A DNA stretch of 64,000 nucleotides, taken from NCBI GenBank assembly GCA_035610835.1, contig CM069446.1, positions 48,585,625-48,649,624 of the forward strand. The letters run 5' to 3'. Positions 1 through 13,100 of the stretch are shown here, piece after piece (position 1 is the stretch's first letter; the number at the start of each line of letters is the position of its first letter). Both the position numbers and the translations under genes were made by a program. The notes below the pieces were generated by a model. That model was not told the DNA's origin and searched no databases. It saw only the letters and a list, made by a program, of their open reading frames with translations. The stretch comes from Ophiura sarsii. Taxonomy: Eukaryota > Echinodermata > Ophiuroidea > Amphilepidida > Ophiuridae.

Positions 1-1639
1 ATGGTCCTGTACCCGTACTCATGGACAAGTACCTAAACCCATACCCATGGTCAAGTCCCTGTACCATTTTATGTGGGTAGTGTATACCTCGAGTGCGCCT
101 CATAGCAAGGCTAGCTCACAATAGACCGGCAGAGTGAACATGACATGTTTATTCTGCATCTCTGTAAAAGCATTGCTTGTCAATTGAACCGCTCACTGCT
201 CAAATATAGTTTAGGAAGAGAAGAGTTAACCCTTTTGGATCCGAATTAAATTTAGGGTTCCAATTATAACCCTTGACCTTTGAAATTGACTCCTATCATA
301 GCAATTCTGCCTCATTTGTACATCAGCATAGCCAGTTTGAAATGTGTGCACTGCTCGAAGTTTAGTCAAGTACGCGCGCGTAGGCTGACATAGTAAGCAA
401 TCTGCGGGGAAACTTGATTGTGAAGCTCGCCAAAAATATGATATTTTAACCTAAACTAATAATGCTATTTCATAACCACCTTAATTAAAGGGGCACAGGA
501 GAGATTTCACAAAAAAATGAAATTCAATATCTTCACACTGTTTAGATGGATGATATACATAGAAACTTTCATCAAAAATCAGTAAAAATGAAGAAAAAAG
601 AGACATTTTCTCAGCATTTCCGAAGGTATATTACTATTAGTGCTTTTCACTTTGTATTTTGGTTCAAAAGTCACCACCAATTGAATCCGGGAGGTCATGA
701 CTAAGCATCATGTAACTAACAGGGCATGGGTGGTCTTCAAGGTTATTTTGAATAAACATGAAACAAAATAGTGATAAGCCATCTGTGGCCTTTATTACAG
801 ATATTCAATGAGGGCGAAGCCCGAATGTTGAATATTGAATTTATGTCTCCCCAACCCGGTGTAGTTTGAAGTGTAAACAGTGACATATGGCCCAACCACC
901 TCTAGATATGCAACGCAAATGACAAACCTAAAACAATCAAAACAATGACCAATGTTTTGATGTGCTTGTAAAGTGTTGATTTGCCTATTTGTTAACATTG
1001 TGGCTATTCCCAATAACACGTTCAGTTGTGAGTGGTATTTATTTTTAGCTATTTTTTTAGAAGAATACTGTACTGAAATGAGTGATAACGTTCAGATGGG
1101 TTCTGATATAAAGGACATAAGCATTGTTTTGGGCATTTGCTTCATACATGTTACACAGAGAAGTAACACAGCAGCATTTATATGGCGGGCGATATGGAAA
1201 TATCCTCTCAAAGGATGATGAACTTACTAAGAAAATCTAGGAAAGAGTCCTGGTGAATACTTCCAAAGCAGCTATCAATGTTAGACCACAGATAGTCAAA
1301 ACCTGGTTAGACAGGTCTTTTAGGGTTGCTACAATCATAATATTTTAGTTCAATTGAGTTCAACGGTAATTGTCAATGGTTCAAATTTCTTTCTTCTGTC
1401 ACATCCGTTACATATTTTTTGCCTGGACAAACTATGCGTTGACCTTGACGTATATGTGGATTTCGACCAGCTACTTTAAACATCAACAAGTGGCATATCT
1501 ATAAATATGTGTAAGTGGTTTCAACTTGGCGACACAGCTATGCGATGGCTGGGTGACATAAATATGAATATGGGTAGTTTCGATGTGATCACATAGAAAC
1601 CCAAAACTAGCAAATTCATGAAAAAATAGAGGGCTCCCT
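1..1639. other. Intergenic DNA without a recognisable gene
   Basis: No open frame here resembles a known protein and no exon-like segment with good splice borders was seen. The first 60 bases hold an imperfect short repeat built on ACCCATACCCATGG-like words. A TTAAAGGGGCAC motif at 485-496 resembles the end of the TTAA-flanked small elements seen elsewhere in the window. Confidence 0.5.
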
Positions 1640-2711
1640 CCATGCATTGGACCAGCTCTGTTTCCCATATATACTAGGCCTCTTGGAAACATTATACGCA
1701 ATCATAAGCTACCATATCACCTTTATGCAGATGATACACAAATATACAAGTCTGTCAAACCCATACAAGCCGATGTCGATGAAGCAATTCAGAAAATGGA
1801 GAGTTGTATTGATGAAATACGCGCTTGGATGAATGCCAACTTTCTTAAACTAAATGATTCCAAAACTGAATTTATTATCATTGCTTCGAATTACCAAAAG
1901 GCAAAAGTCAACATTCCTTCCATAAGAGTTGGCTCGGAAAATATTGTACCTTCTCTAGATGTCCGCAATCTTGGAGTGATGTTTGACAGCGGTTTAACAA
2001 TGGAGAAACAAGTGTCTACTGTGTCAAGGGGTGTATGTGCGTCAATAAGGAACATTGGACGTGTCCGTAAACATCTTACATGTGATGCAGCAAAAACCAT
2101 TGTAAACGCTCTCATAATTTCTAGGATTGACTCTTGCAACTCTCTCTTATTTGGTATTTCTGATTTTTTATTATCCCGACTTCAACGGTTACAAAATATG
2201 GCAGCTAGACTAATCACACTTACTAGGAAATTTGACCACATCTCCCCTGTCTTAGCTGATTTACATTGGCTACCTGTGGAGCAACGCATTGTCTTCAAAT
2301 ACTCTTTACTCGTTTACAAAATACAACTTGGTAAAGCACCCGTATATCTTGCTGACTCTGTTCAACCATACACTCCTCGGCGTGCTCTTCGTTCGTCAGA
2401 GCAAGGTCTCCTAAAATTGAATCGTACAAAAACACAGTGGGGCAACAGAGCCTTTGGGATTGCAGCGGCAAGAATATGGAACAATTTACCTGCTGTCGTC
2501 CGATTAAACAGCAATATAAACCGTTTCAAAAAAGACTTAAAAACCCACTTATTTAAAGTGGCTTTTACTCAATAATCTTTTGTAGTCATCTGATATGTTT
2601 TTGTGCACTATTGACTGTATAACTTGTTTGTAAATGCAAAAGCGCCATGAGCGCCATTTATGGCGGATACCGGCGCTTTATAAGTTTTCATTATTATTAT
2701 TATTATTATTA
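1640..2711 (+). mobile_element. 5'-truncated CR1/L2-like LINE, reverse transcriptase C-terminal part
   Basis: The frame reads through the RT palm motif HLYADDTQIY (about 1724-1753) and then a long uninterrupted stretch from 1796 to 2575. That stretch carries hallmarks of CR1/L2-group RT tails: NLGVMFDSGL, RIDSCNSLLFG, LHWLPVEQRI and AARIWNNLP. The stop at 2573-2575 is followed by a short 3' UTR containing GGCGCTTTATAAG and a terminal (ATT)n microsatellite at about 2689-2711, the usual 3' end of this group. The endonuclease and the N-terminal RT are missing, so it is a dead 5'-truncated copy. It is not part of a host gene. Confidence 0.85.
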
Positions 2712-4104
2712 TGAAGGATCTCTTAGTGCCCCTTTAAGGGCAGTGTCAACCCGGCACTTGTTTCAAAAATTGAATTTCATATTTCTCTATTATTTTATAC
2801 TTTCATATGTATTCTATCATTACCATCATAAGTTACTAATCGGAAGCGATTATTTCCTGTTCTTTTGGGTGATTTTAAATTGTTGTTTTGGTAAGTTTGA
2901 GCCAGGAAAAGGCGCATGGTTATTTGGCGGGAATTTAAGCGGAGTTCCGCGCTTTTCAAATGCTGCGACAGCTGTTCGATCATTGCGTCGCGCGCTGAAA
3001 CTTCCCGCGCGTAATACTAGACGCGCCGCTTAATATCCGCGACGTAGACGCGAAAAACAAAAGAGCGCAAAACAATGTCTAAAATGTAAACAAAGGCCAA
3101 TCTTGCGATCATTTAAATTTCAGTTTTCTTCCAATTTCTTCACAGTGTGACAATATAAATTGAATCTGATAGTTTATTATGATTGTTCATAATAGTATAC
3201 TCGCTTTTTAGGTCACACGCCCGTGTGTTCCGTGAACATTTAGCTTTAAATGGTGGAAAATGTCAATATTTTTACTAAATCGATGTTTTCTAGAAGTTCA
3301 AATTTGAAGGAATTTTACGAATTTTCAGACAACATAACTAAAAATATATCAAACTATCAGGTAAGCTTTTACTACCATTGTGTAGAGGACTTTCAGCGCT
3401 AGGAGGCAATTTTTTATTTTTTCGATTATGGATTTTAAACTCGAGATATGCATTCATTTCTAGCGAAATGTACGCAAAAAAACATGACTTTCACACTTTT
3501 CCGATGTTTTTAGCAATATTTCCAAAACCAAGCTTTATTTTGGAAAAAGAAAAAATTGCCTCCTAGACAAAATTGTTTTGTTTACAAAACGTATATTAGA
3601 ACAAATTACCATTTTTCATTTTATAGTTATGCTGTCTGAAAAATTTGGGGTAAAAAAATTGCTTTTTGGTTCATTTCTCAAAATTTAGTTTATTTGGTAT
3701 CACATTGATATCGCCATCGGCTTCCTTATCAAATTTCCTTTCTAAAAATGTATACTTTTATGTACTTTTATTCAATATTCTCAAACTTAGAAGCAAAAGT
3801 TGATCATCAACATAATAGGGTTGACACTTCCCTTAAAGGTATATGACCCGATTACTGTTTTGGGGCTATGATTTTTTTTCACATCAAGATATTTTGGTAT
3901 CAGAAGAATCCCCACATTTTTCTCATTATGTCTGTAAAATTTAATATTAGGGGCCAAAAACCTTTTTCTTTTTTTAAACGAATTCATGGTAAACCAAGCG
4001 CTTCTCATTCCAGACTAGACCCCTCTGCAACTCTCCAGACAACTCTCAGAGATTTTCAAGAGCGCCATCTCGTGGCTCTTCGCGCCATGTGTGAAAATTT
4101 TAAA
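2712..4104. other. Intergenic DNA upstream of NUP43
   Basis: AT-rich DNA with a small inverted-repeat element at 3399-3566. At 3833 lies a TTAAAGGTATATGACCCG motif that matches the end of the TTAA element family found at 22.9, 46.1 and 51.5 kb, here without a visible second end. The last 200 bases should hold the NUP43 promoter and 5' UTR; no TATA box was recognised. Confidence 0.45.
3399..3566. mobile_element. Small inverted-repeat element (MITE-like), about 168 bp
   Basis: The ends are near-perfect inverted copies: CTAGGAGGCAATTTTTT at the left and AAAAAATTGCCTCCTAG at the right. There is no coding capacity. The superfamily is not identified because no clear target duplication was seen. 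Confidence 0.55.
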
Positions 4105-7100
4105 ATGGCGGAAGTGTACGCGAAATTCGTTTCACAAAAGATCAGTAAGATTCGATGGCGACCGAGTGAACAACAAGGACTGCAACACGCTAATATATTT
4201 GCCACAGGAAGCTGGGATAACGACGTAAGTATATATTAAGCAAAAAATGAGTTGAAGGCCTGTTTACTGTATTTTAAAGACGAAGATGTCGGGACTAAAA
4301 TGTTAAAATTTGGGAAGGTTTCCGAATTTGGCAGTCGGCTCTGTAAATATCTGTCATGTCTGTATCATGTTGATATTATTAGGTAATAATAGACTTGTGC
4401 TCAAGCTCCTCGCAAAAGTCCCATCCTGCTTCGTTTAAACAATATTTCAGAATTGCCGGACCAAGGCCAGGGCTAAAACATAGGCCTATTTGATTTTTAA
4501 AATAAAGGAAATCGAAATTTTGACTCGGCTTCACTCCGGCCTCGGCCAATTAAAAATTAGAGTACAGCAGGGTCAGAAATTCAACGAGAATCTGAGAATC
4601 CATCCTCGCAAAGATTTCCGCCGGTTAAGTTGCGAGAATCCAAATTGATTTTTGTAGATAATCTGTCTGAACACATTTTTTTAATGGAAAGAATCCATAA
4701 ATTCTTGCAAAATCTTTTTGCGAGAATCTAAAAGGATTCTTGCAATCTTTGACGAACTTCTGACCATATACAGGAAACCCATAGGTTGGTGGGTTGTTGT
4801 TTTTTCCCACTAATGTTACTGTATGGGGAAATTGTATTGCGAGAAAGTGTCTATTTGATTTGCTGGGGGGGGGGGGGGGGGGGGGGAATTACACCAAAAT
4901 GACATTCCCGTTGATTTTCATACACACCTTCATAAAGTCCTCTTCTTTCTTTTCCACCTCTGTTTAAAACTTGAAAATGCTCAATTATTCCATATTTAAT
5001 CATAATTCTCCGCCGTATAACGCAATGGCAGAATTAGTTTTTGGACTTTCTTGCTATCCCATCATGCAACACGCAGTCCAGATTTAGTCTCGTCCCCCAT
5101 CACAAAATAACAAACGTCCCTTACGAGCTGGGAATGTTTTAAAACTAGTCTATTAATAAAATCAAGTCGAACATCGCTAGTGCCGTTGAAGTGAATTGGC
5201 TTAGAATTTCACCTTAAATTTCAAGGCAATATTACCAAATTTTAGATGTGCGCGATCCAAAATTCAATATATTTAACAATGCAAATCAGGATGACGAAAA
5301 GGGGCTTGGTGTCAAATTTCAACAGGCCACATTTTCGAAACCGCTTTGATTTGAACGCTAGTTTTTTGCATTGTTCATAATACCTATTCTAGAAATGATT
5401 TTCAGCCAAATCCAAGAGGGTGACCAGATTTTGGGCAAATTGGTTGATTTGGCACGGAATGACCCAGGAACTAGTCATTTGATGTGACAATCTATCTATT
5501 GAGTGTACTGATTAAAATAATGAGTGAAACACAAGGGACAAAGATTTGTTGTTTTTCGGGTTTGGATATATGCATATAAATTATAATATGTTTCATTCAA
5601 GTTCGTGACAAAAAATGCAAAATTGAATATCCGCTGTGTAACATAGACTCTGTGTGTTTATTGAAGGATGCTGATAACAGAAGCAAAAAAACCCAACTCG
5701 GACGGTCAAACACAGTGGAATCATTACAATGTTTGGTTATGAAACCGATAAGGAATTGTGTGATGAAAGACAGAGTAAGTTGCATTGCTAAATCATCAGT
5801 TTGATTGTGTTTAAAAATATTTTTAATTGATTTTTGTCTTCATTTTATTAGGAAAATAAGATATGCATGTGGAAATTGCCTTCATCACAAGTGGACAAAG
5901 GAGCGTTTTATCAGGATACAGGAGATGCACTGGAGAGATTGGATGCAGAACCTCAGCTTTTATGTGAAGAGAGACATGTTGGGGATGTGACAGATATAAA
6001 GGTAGGTAGGACAAGAGGAGGTGGACTTTCAGGCTATTATGTAGGAGCCATAAAAATGAGTTGACTGGCTTAGGATCCATAGCTAAGATAAAACTTATAA
6101 GAAGGCCCATAGTTTGAGTCAAGGATATTGTCTGAAATGAATTATGTAAAAAATAATATGACAAACAATATTAAAGGAGGTCCTGCAATCACAACATTAT
6201 TCATTATATATATTAGACAAATAATTATCAAGCCCAAATTGCGTAGTTATATGGAACAAAACATCATAAATATCACAAAAACTAAAACAACCTGCTATCT
6301 CTCAGCATGCAATTTTTAAAATTCGCGGCAATCGAATGTCCCGGTGTCGATGACGTCATGAGTATTGGTGCTTAAATTTGCGCAAGTGCATTGTATAACT
6401 ATGACTTCATCGACACCGGGACTTTCGATCGCCGCTAATTTTAAAATTTGCATGTTGAGAAATGCCCGACCGGTGACCGACCCTACCTGTGAGGTCCGTT
6501 TGCCAATAGGACAGTTTTTTTTGTTTGTTTAGAAGTTAAATGCGCTACTCAGAGCTTGTGCGTAAACAGTGTTCCACTCTATAATAATCGATATTGATTA
6601 ACATGCTTTCTTCTGTTTGTTGTTTCTAGTTTGTAAATGAAGACACACTGTTGGTGTCGTCTTCCTCCGGGACAGTCCAAGCCTACAGATATAATTCTGC
6701 ACAGGTAAGCAATACTATCATTAATTCAGTTGATGATTTCAGAGCAGCTCTTTCAGAAATTTAATCGTTGGGTATCACAAGCGCAATGGTAGTGACAACA
6801 TGTCAAATTGTATTTCTGGCCTACTGACTGACACATACATGAAAGCTTAGGGTCTGTACATTCTCTACAAACTGACCCATATTATGGGACTGCATGTAGT
6901 TTGAAGCCAGGGTTTCTTTTTGCCGTCAAAATTAGAGCTAAATCGATGACAGGACAAACAAACTGACTTTGCTAGTTTAGCCAGCAACAAGTGAAACTGA
7001 CAGCAAATGGCAGAACCTGGATATCCCAAATGGACTTGCATCACCATATAGACGTCATTGTTAATTGGTGCATGTACGTCAAAAGAGGGAGTGCAATCCA

Positions 7101-10100
7101 ACTGAGAATGCTCAGAGCAATTAGAGCTCTGATAAACATTACAATCTCGTCCTTTGACTACAGTGTAATGAACTGTGAACTTCTAAATTTTCCTAGATAA
7201 TGTTGTTTACCAGGTCAAATATTGAACAGTTCAAAAGTATGAAGAATTTGTTAAGATTATTGCAACGTTCACACCATTGAAAAACTACAGCACACTCGTC
7301 TTGGCTAAATCGCTAGCCTCGTTTTCAGTTCACTCAAACCCTCTTCGGCGTCAATTAAGAATAAACTCTATATCAGTGAACATTGAATTCTACAATCCAT
7401 CTTGTTCTGGTCTCTGCTCTGCTAAGAAAGCACTCTTACTGGAACCTAAATCGTCATTGTCTTGGGGGATTGTGCCTTCTCGGTTACTACTCCCCGCATA
7501 TGGAACAACCTCCCGGATTACATATACAGTTGCCCTTCAATTGGATCCTTGAATCTTGAACATACCATCCTCAAGCCTTCACCTGTATTCACCTTCCTTC
7601 AGAAAAAAATAACTCAAGATTAGGTCTTTCCTGCAGTTTTGGGGGTGAAGATTCACTTAGTGCACTATTATATATGTTCATAAGGACAGGTAATACATCA
7701 TTTTAAAGCTGATTTTCAGGAAAATAGGTCTGTTCAATTTCTCAAAAAATGGTTTGACTGACTTTATCCCATTTGTAATGGATGGTCACGTAGTTGAAAT
7801 TTAGGTGAAGATTTGCCATAGAGTCACCGTTCCAAAATATAAATTAGTTCAAGATTCACCACTTCAAAAATATAACTAGGCAGTCATTTAATATTTGGGT
7901 AGGTTCAAGGACTGGACACTTTTTTTTAAATTGCTTTATTTTTGACATCTCTGATCCACCAGAAAACTTTACAAGCCACACAGACCTGGGAGTCTCTACA
8001 CAGACTACGAGGCAGAAGTTGCCCATGCACCTGTCTGTCGGTTAGCGGCACAGACGTGACCACGTGCGGAGAAGACGGCAGAATCAATGTACTTAGGTTA
8101 GACCACAGACATCCTATTAGAACAATAGGTAAGCAGGTCAAAGGTCAGGCAGTGGTAGAATTTGGGTCCCAATTGCTAGAATCCAAATTTGGATTCGTTC
8201 AATGGACTTCTACAAGAAACCATAATGTTGGTATTGGCAAAGTGCAATACTATCATGTGATAATGTGACATATTTGGCAAGTTTGAGTTTATGGTGGATT
8301 TTGAAATTGTTAAATAATTTTCCTATTTTCACTAGTTCCACGATTTCAATGTAAATTACATTACAATACAAAATAAGTGTTCCTTTTCTACATGTATTAA
8401 TAGCATTGTGGGATAAATGCCTCTGTTGCCAAAATCATGCACTTATGTTGTAGCACTCAACCGTTTATAGATTCTTCCTGTGTAATTTGAAATAAAACTG
8501 AAAAGTTTATAAGAATCCATGTAGACTCTCACAATTTTGCACAAATGGTTTCTCTCCAAAATTCTTACTCTGGAATGGTCAGGTTTGGTGAGAGTCTGAG
8601 TGGTCACTAGTCAGTATCAAGGGTAGATAGTCACGCATTACAAGGATTGAAATGAATCCCAATGCATTAATTCAACACAAATCCCTACATTCTTGTCTGT
8701 ACCTTGGTATGAACATTTTGTTAGATATACAGTAAATGTGGAAATTTTCACGGTACATTAATTTCCGCGCTCCATGCAGCTACAGCGAAAATAGAAACAC
8801 ATGAATATATTTATTTTGTGTATACTATAGTCTATGTAATGAACTTTCAAATCGCGTATTTAAAAACAAGCGAAATGGCTGAAAGTCAGCAAAGCGTGAA
8901 AATTACCAGTCTTTTGATTGTGTCATGTTGGGGTGAATCTTTACTTTAGCTATTCCTTAATAACTATTGATTCTATATTGTTCTCTTTCCTGCAGACACG
9001 GCAGATAGTTGTACAATAAATGCCATCACTCATCTCAAATCGCACGAAGTAGTCGCTGTCAACGCCACCGGACAGATGAAGATCTGGGACTTGAGACAAC
9101 CAACTTCAGAACCAGCTAGGGTATTCTTATTGTAAGTTAAAAGAGAACAAGTATGAGGGTAGGCCCTAGCATGGAAAGGGGGGGTAGTGAGTGGGACGTT
9201 TCCCCTCTAAATTTCGCGACCCCCTCTTAAATTTGCCATGTTCCCCATAGAACATGTGTATTAAATATATCTGTGTCCCCCTGTAAATTGTCTACATCCT
9301 CTTTAAATTCATATGCTTCTGCTGCCACTGATCCCTAGTACTATTTGTGCCTTGGGTTTGGGAATATATCTCTTTTTGGTTGGCAACTACCGACTGCAAC
9401 TAGTTGACACAACGGATACACGACATAAAACAAACACTTATTCTCTAATTATCGCATGCTTTATTATATCAGTTTATACAGCGTTAGAGTTTTGTCCAAA
9501 GAAGATTTCTTGAGCAACACCAGCATGCATCATTTTCATCACATGACCACTGATTTCTGCCACTAGTGTCTAATGGTTCCCATTGACATTACAGTACAAT
9601 GAAAGGCTTATAATGTGGTCAAACGAGGGTCTTTTAAGAATATCCTTCTGCAAGTAGTACAATTGATGTGACTCCAATTTAGTCCTCTTATTTTTCTTAA
9701 AGACCCCTTGTTTTTGGAATAACATGTATGTATGGTTTAGTTGGGATTCAACTTCTTTTTCATATATTAGCCAAGTTATGCATATCTCTACCATGTATTA
9801 GAATGTGGAAGTCCAGACGACCCCCAGCTGTTGATTGGTGAAAAGCCCTTCTTGTACTGTAGTGGCGCTAAGCATGCTGGGGTAGGTCAAGAAATCTTCT
9901 TTGAGTTTTGTCATTCATGGCAAGAATCCGAGAGGATTTGTTCATGTAAATTCTCAAACATTTTGTGAGCTATGAATTCCCAAATTCCGGTGAAACTTTT
10001 TCTGGCAAGTACAAACTTTGTATGTATTATTATTCCCCTATTTAGAACTGGTGAGAAAGTACCTTTACACTGTGTAGACAGACACCCGACACAGCCACAC

Positions 10101-13100
10101 TTAGTAGCAGCAGGTAGTCAGTCCGGGGTACTTAATCTGTGGGATATGAGGAAGGAGAAATTTCCTGTCACATTATTTGATGGTCATCAGGGACACAGTA
10201 AGTAGATGTCATTGATTGGTCACTACCCTTACACCCCACCAAAAACAATTATTTGTGATGCAGCATATCAACAAAAAAAGGGGGGGGGGGGGCTTTGCGG
10301 CTGTGCGTTATCAAGATATGAAAACGGACAGAAACAAATAAGAATTTAGGAGTCATTTTCACTTGTAAAATAGGAATACCTTGATCAATTTTGATATATT
10401 TGGTGTCATTTTAATGCTTGGAAAAGAGCACACATAATAAACTCAAACTTGAATTCACCTGCAAATTCCCCTCTTTTGATGTGCTGCTTCACTTTTGTCC
10501 AACCAAATCTGACCTATCCATAGTTTTGAAAGTGGGCATTTCTTACTGTATAAATTGATACCTCCCCAAATTTTGAACATTCTTTAAATGGTGGGGTTTT
10601 TTTCCTCACCAATTTTATGATCTCAAATTGTTTAATAAAATATTTAATGCATTTTTGGAAAAATCAGTATTATTGTTGGATCATTTCTTCTAATATCAAC
10701 ATTATTCAGATAGTTACCCAAACCCAGATTTGAGTTACACTTGACCCCTGATTTCGCTTGGCTCTTTGATGAAACAGCGACAAACAGCGAGCTATGCCTG
10801 AAGCAACTACAGGGTGGTTCAATAAAACCTTGACAGTTTTTTGAAGCCATTTTTTTGAAATTCTATAGATTTTTAAAAAAATCTTTTTCAATATTCATCA
10901 ACTATATGATCTTGACCATCTATGCTGAAAATATCGTTACAAATAACCTTACGGTTGCAAAATAACAGCTATTTGAACAAAGTCTGTCCCATTTCACTCT
11001 GTTATTTTGCAACCGTAAGGTTATTTGTAACGATATTTTCAGCACAGATGGTCAAGATCATGTAGTTGATGAATATTGATTGATTTTTTTTTAAATCTAC
11101 AGAATTTTCAAAAAAATGGCTTCAAAAAACTGTCAACGTTTTATTGAACCACCCTGTAATGTTGGAAATGCCCATTTTTTTTTGGCATGCCATCCATCAA
11201 AAATGATAGATCTTGCATAACCCCATTGGAAACCTGGTATTCAGGTATAAAATTACAGTTATTAAAATGTATTGTATTATTTCAGAGATGCCGGTCAGTA
11301 CAACTCAAAAAACTTAAAAGTTGTAAAAAACATGAAATATCACATAAAATGGGACTAAAATATGCCCCCAAAATGGGCTGAAAACTATTAAAAGAGCGGA
11401 GATTGGGAGTGACTGAAAACCGGCATCTCTGTTAGGCCAAGAAAATGGTCTAACTCACATACATTTGGGAAAATAGCTACGCTAAATGTATAGATTCTTT
11501 TTCTAGTGTGTTTTTGGTTCATTTTCCCATTTGGAGGCAATTATTTTCTTCTCCGGACAACTAAAAAACACCCAAATTTGGGCTCATCACGTAGTGTTAT
11601 GCAGCAAAAGTGACTCTACATGCGCACAGGGTATGTGCGACATGTTGCATATCCAATCTGTTTCAATCTGGTTACTTTCTTTCAGTATGGGAAGTGAGAT
11701 TTCATCCCGGCAACCCTGATAACCTATTTACATGTTCAGAAGACGGCATGGTGTTACACTGGGACGGATCCGGTGGACAGACAGCAGCCTCAGCAGGTAA
11801 ATACATCTTAGAATTCCATCACATTTCAGTGTCATTCAGCATTGAAAAGCAACGATGTATTGCAATGTATGTGTGGTCTATGAAGCGACATGGAAAATCA
11901 CCCTGTTCTACGGAACTCAGATAGGGTCTGGTCAGTCAGCGTTGTTTTTTGTTGTTTTGTTTTTTGTGAACAATTTTGTGGATTTTCAAAAAAAAATCAT
12001 ATTTTCAAGAAAAGTTGGCCAAAAAGTTTTTAAAATTTTCAAACAATTTCCCAAAAATTTGTTTTAAAAAATATTCAGGGGGGAAATGGGTTGATTGGGC
12101 TCATATTTGTTGCCATCATGAAGTAAGCCATGCAGACAAACTTAAGCATTATGCGCCTGTCAGTTGCAAGCCCGGCTCCCCCTACCCGGGCGTAGCGGGG
12201 GACTTGACCGGGGCTGTAATATTGATATTTGTAATGGCCCTGGTACAGCCCCGGGTACCGCCCGGCAGGGCGGGGGACATTTTTCTGTTACAGCCCCGGT
12301 CAAGTCCCGCCCCTTGACCCCGGGCACAACGCGTCCCGGGTAAACCACATTAATAGATCGCATAGCTAGAAGAGCATTTTTAGATCGTCGTGTAAGCTTT
12401 GTGGGCTACCTGAGCCATTCAACGGCAACTCTCATCATTAAAAAACACGCCAGCGACTGACATGTAAACACCGTACAATTGATGCAGAATAATACCCAGC
12501 ATGCACTGTAATTCTTTTTATCAGTATTATATGTCATGTGCATCAATTGACCGGTCGATTTGACAAAGAACCAACAGACCATGCGGTTGTAAAATGTTTT
12601 GTTGATGTTAAAAACAAGCGAAGTGAATCGCCGATGATGCCGGGCGATGATGGCGGGGAATAATAAAGTGAAATTTGCCACTCTTAGAAGTTGGAATTTT
12701 AAAGACATTGGTTTTGCAAACAACGTCAATAATCATGATGGGATCACGTACATTAGTGAAGTTTGGTGCTATCTCCAAATGTCAAATTTTCCCAGAAACT
12801 GTTTTCCAAATTTACTTGTTTTCCGGTGAGAGTAATTGTATTGATCCGAACAAAAATGCTCTCCTTGATTACCTTGGAAGAGCTTTTTGTTGCTCTCCTA
12901 CTGCTCCCCTTAAAGGCTCCAGGGGAGTTTTTACTGCTCTCCTGCTAATTTCAAAACTCAGTCCCTGCATGGCAAAACAGCTCGTCGTTTCCCCCACATA
13001 GTCCCGGCGTTTCCCCCCGCATAGTCCCGGGGTAGTTTTCCTGGCCCATGTTAGCGTCAATACGTCCCCGCATACGCCCCGGGTATGCGGGGACATGATT

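Noticed and set aside
3868..4104. In-frame upstream extension of NUP43 exon 1 with an earlier Met
   Set aside because: The conserved family N-terminus begins at the Met at 4105; the upstream part has no resemblance to Nup43 and overlaps repeat-like DNA.
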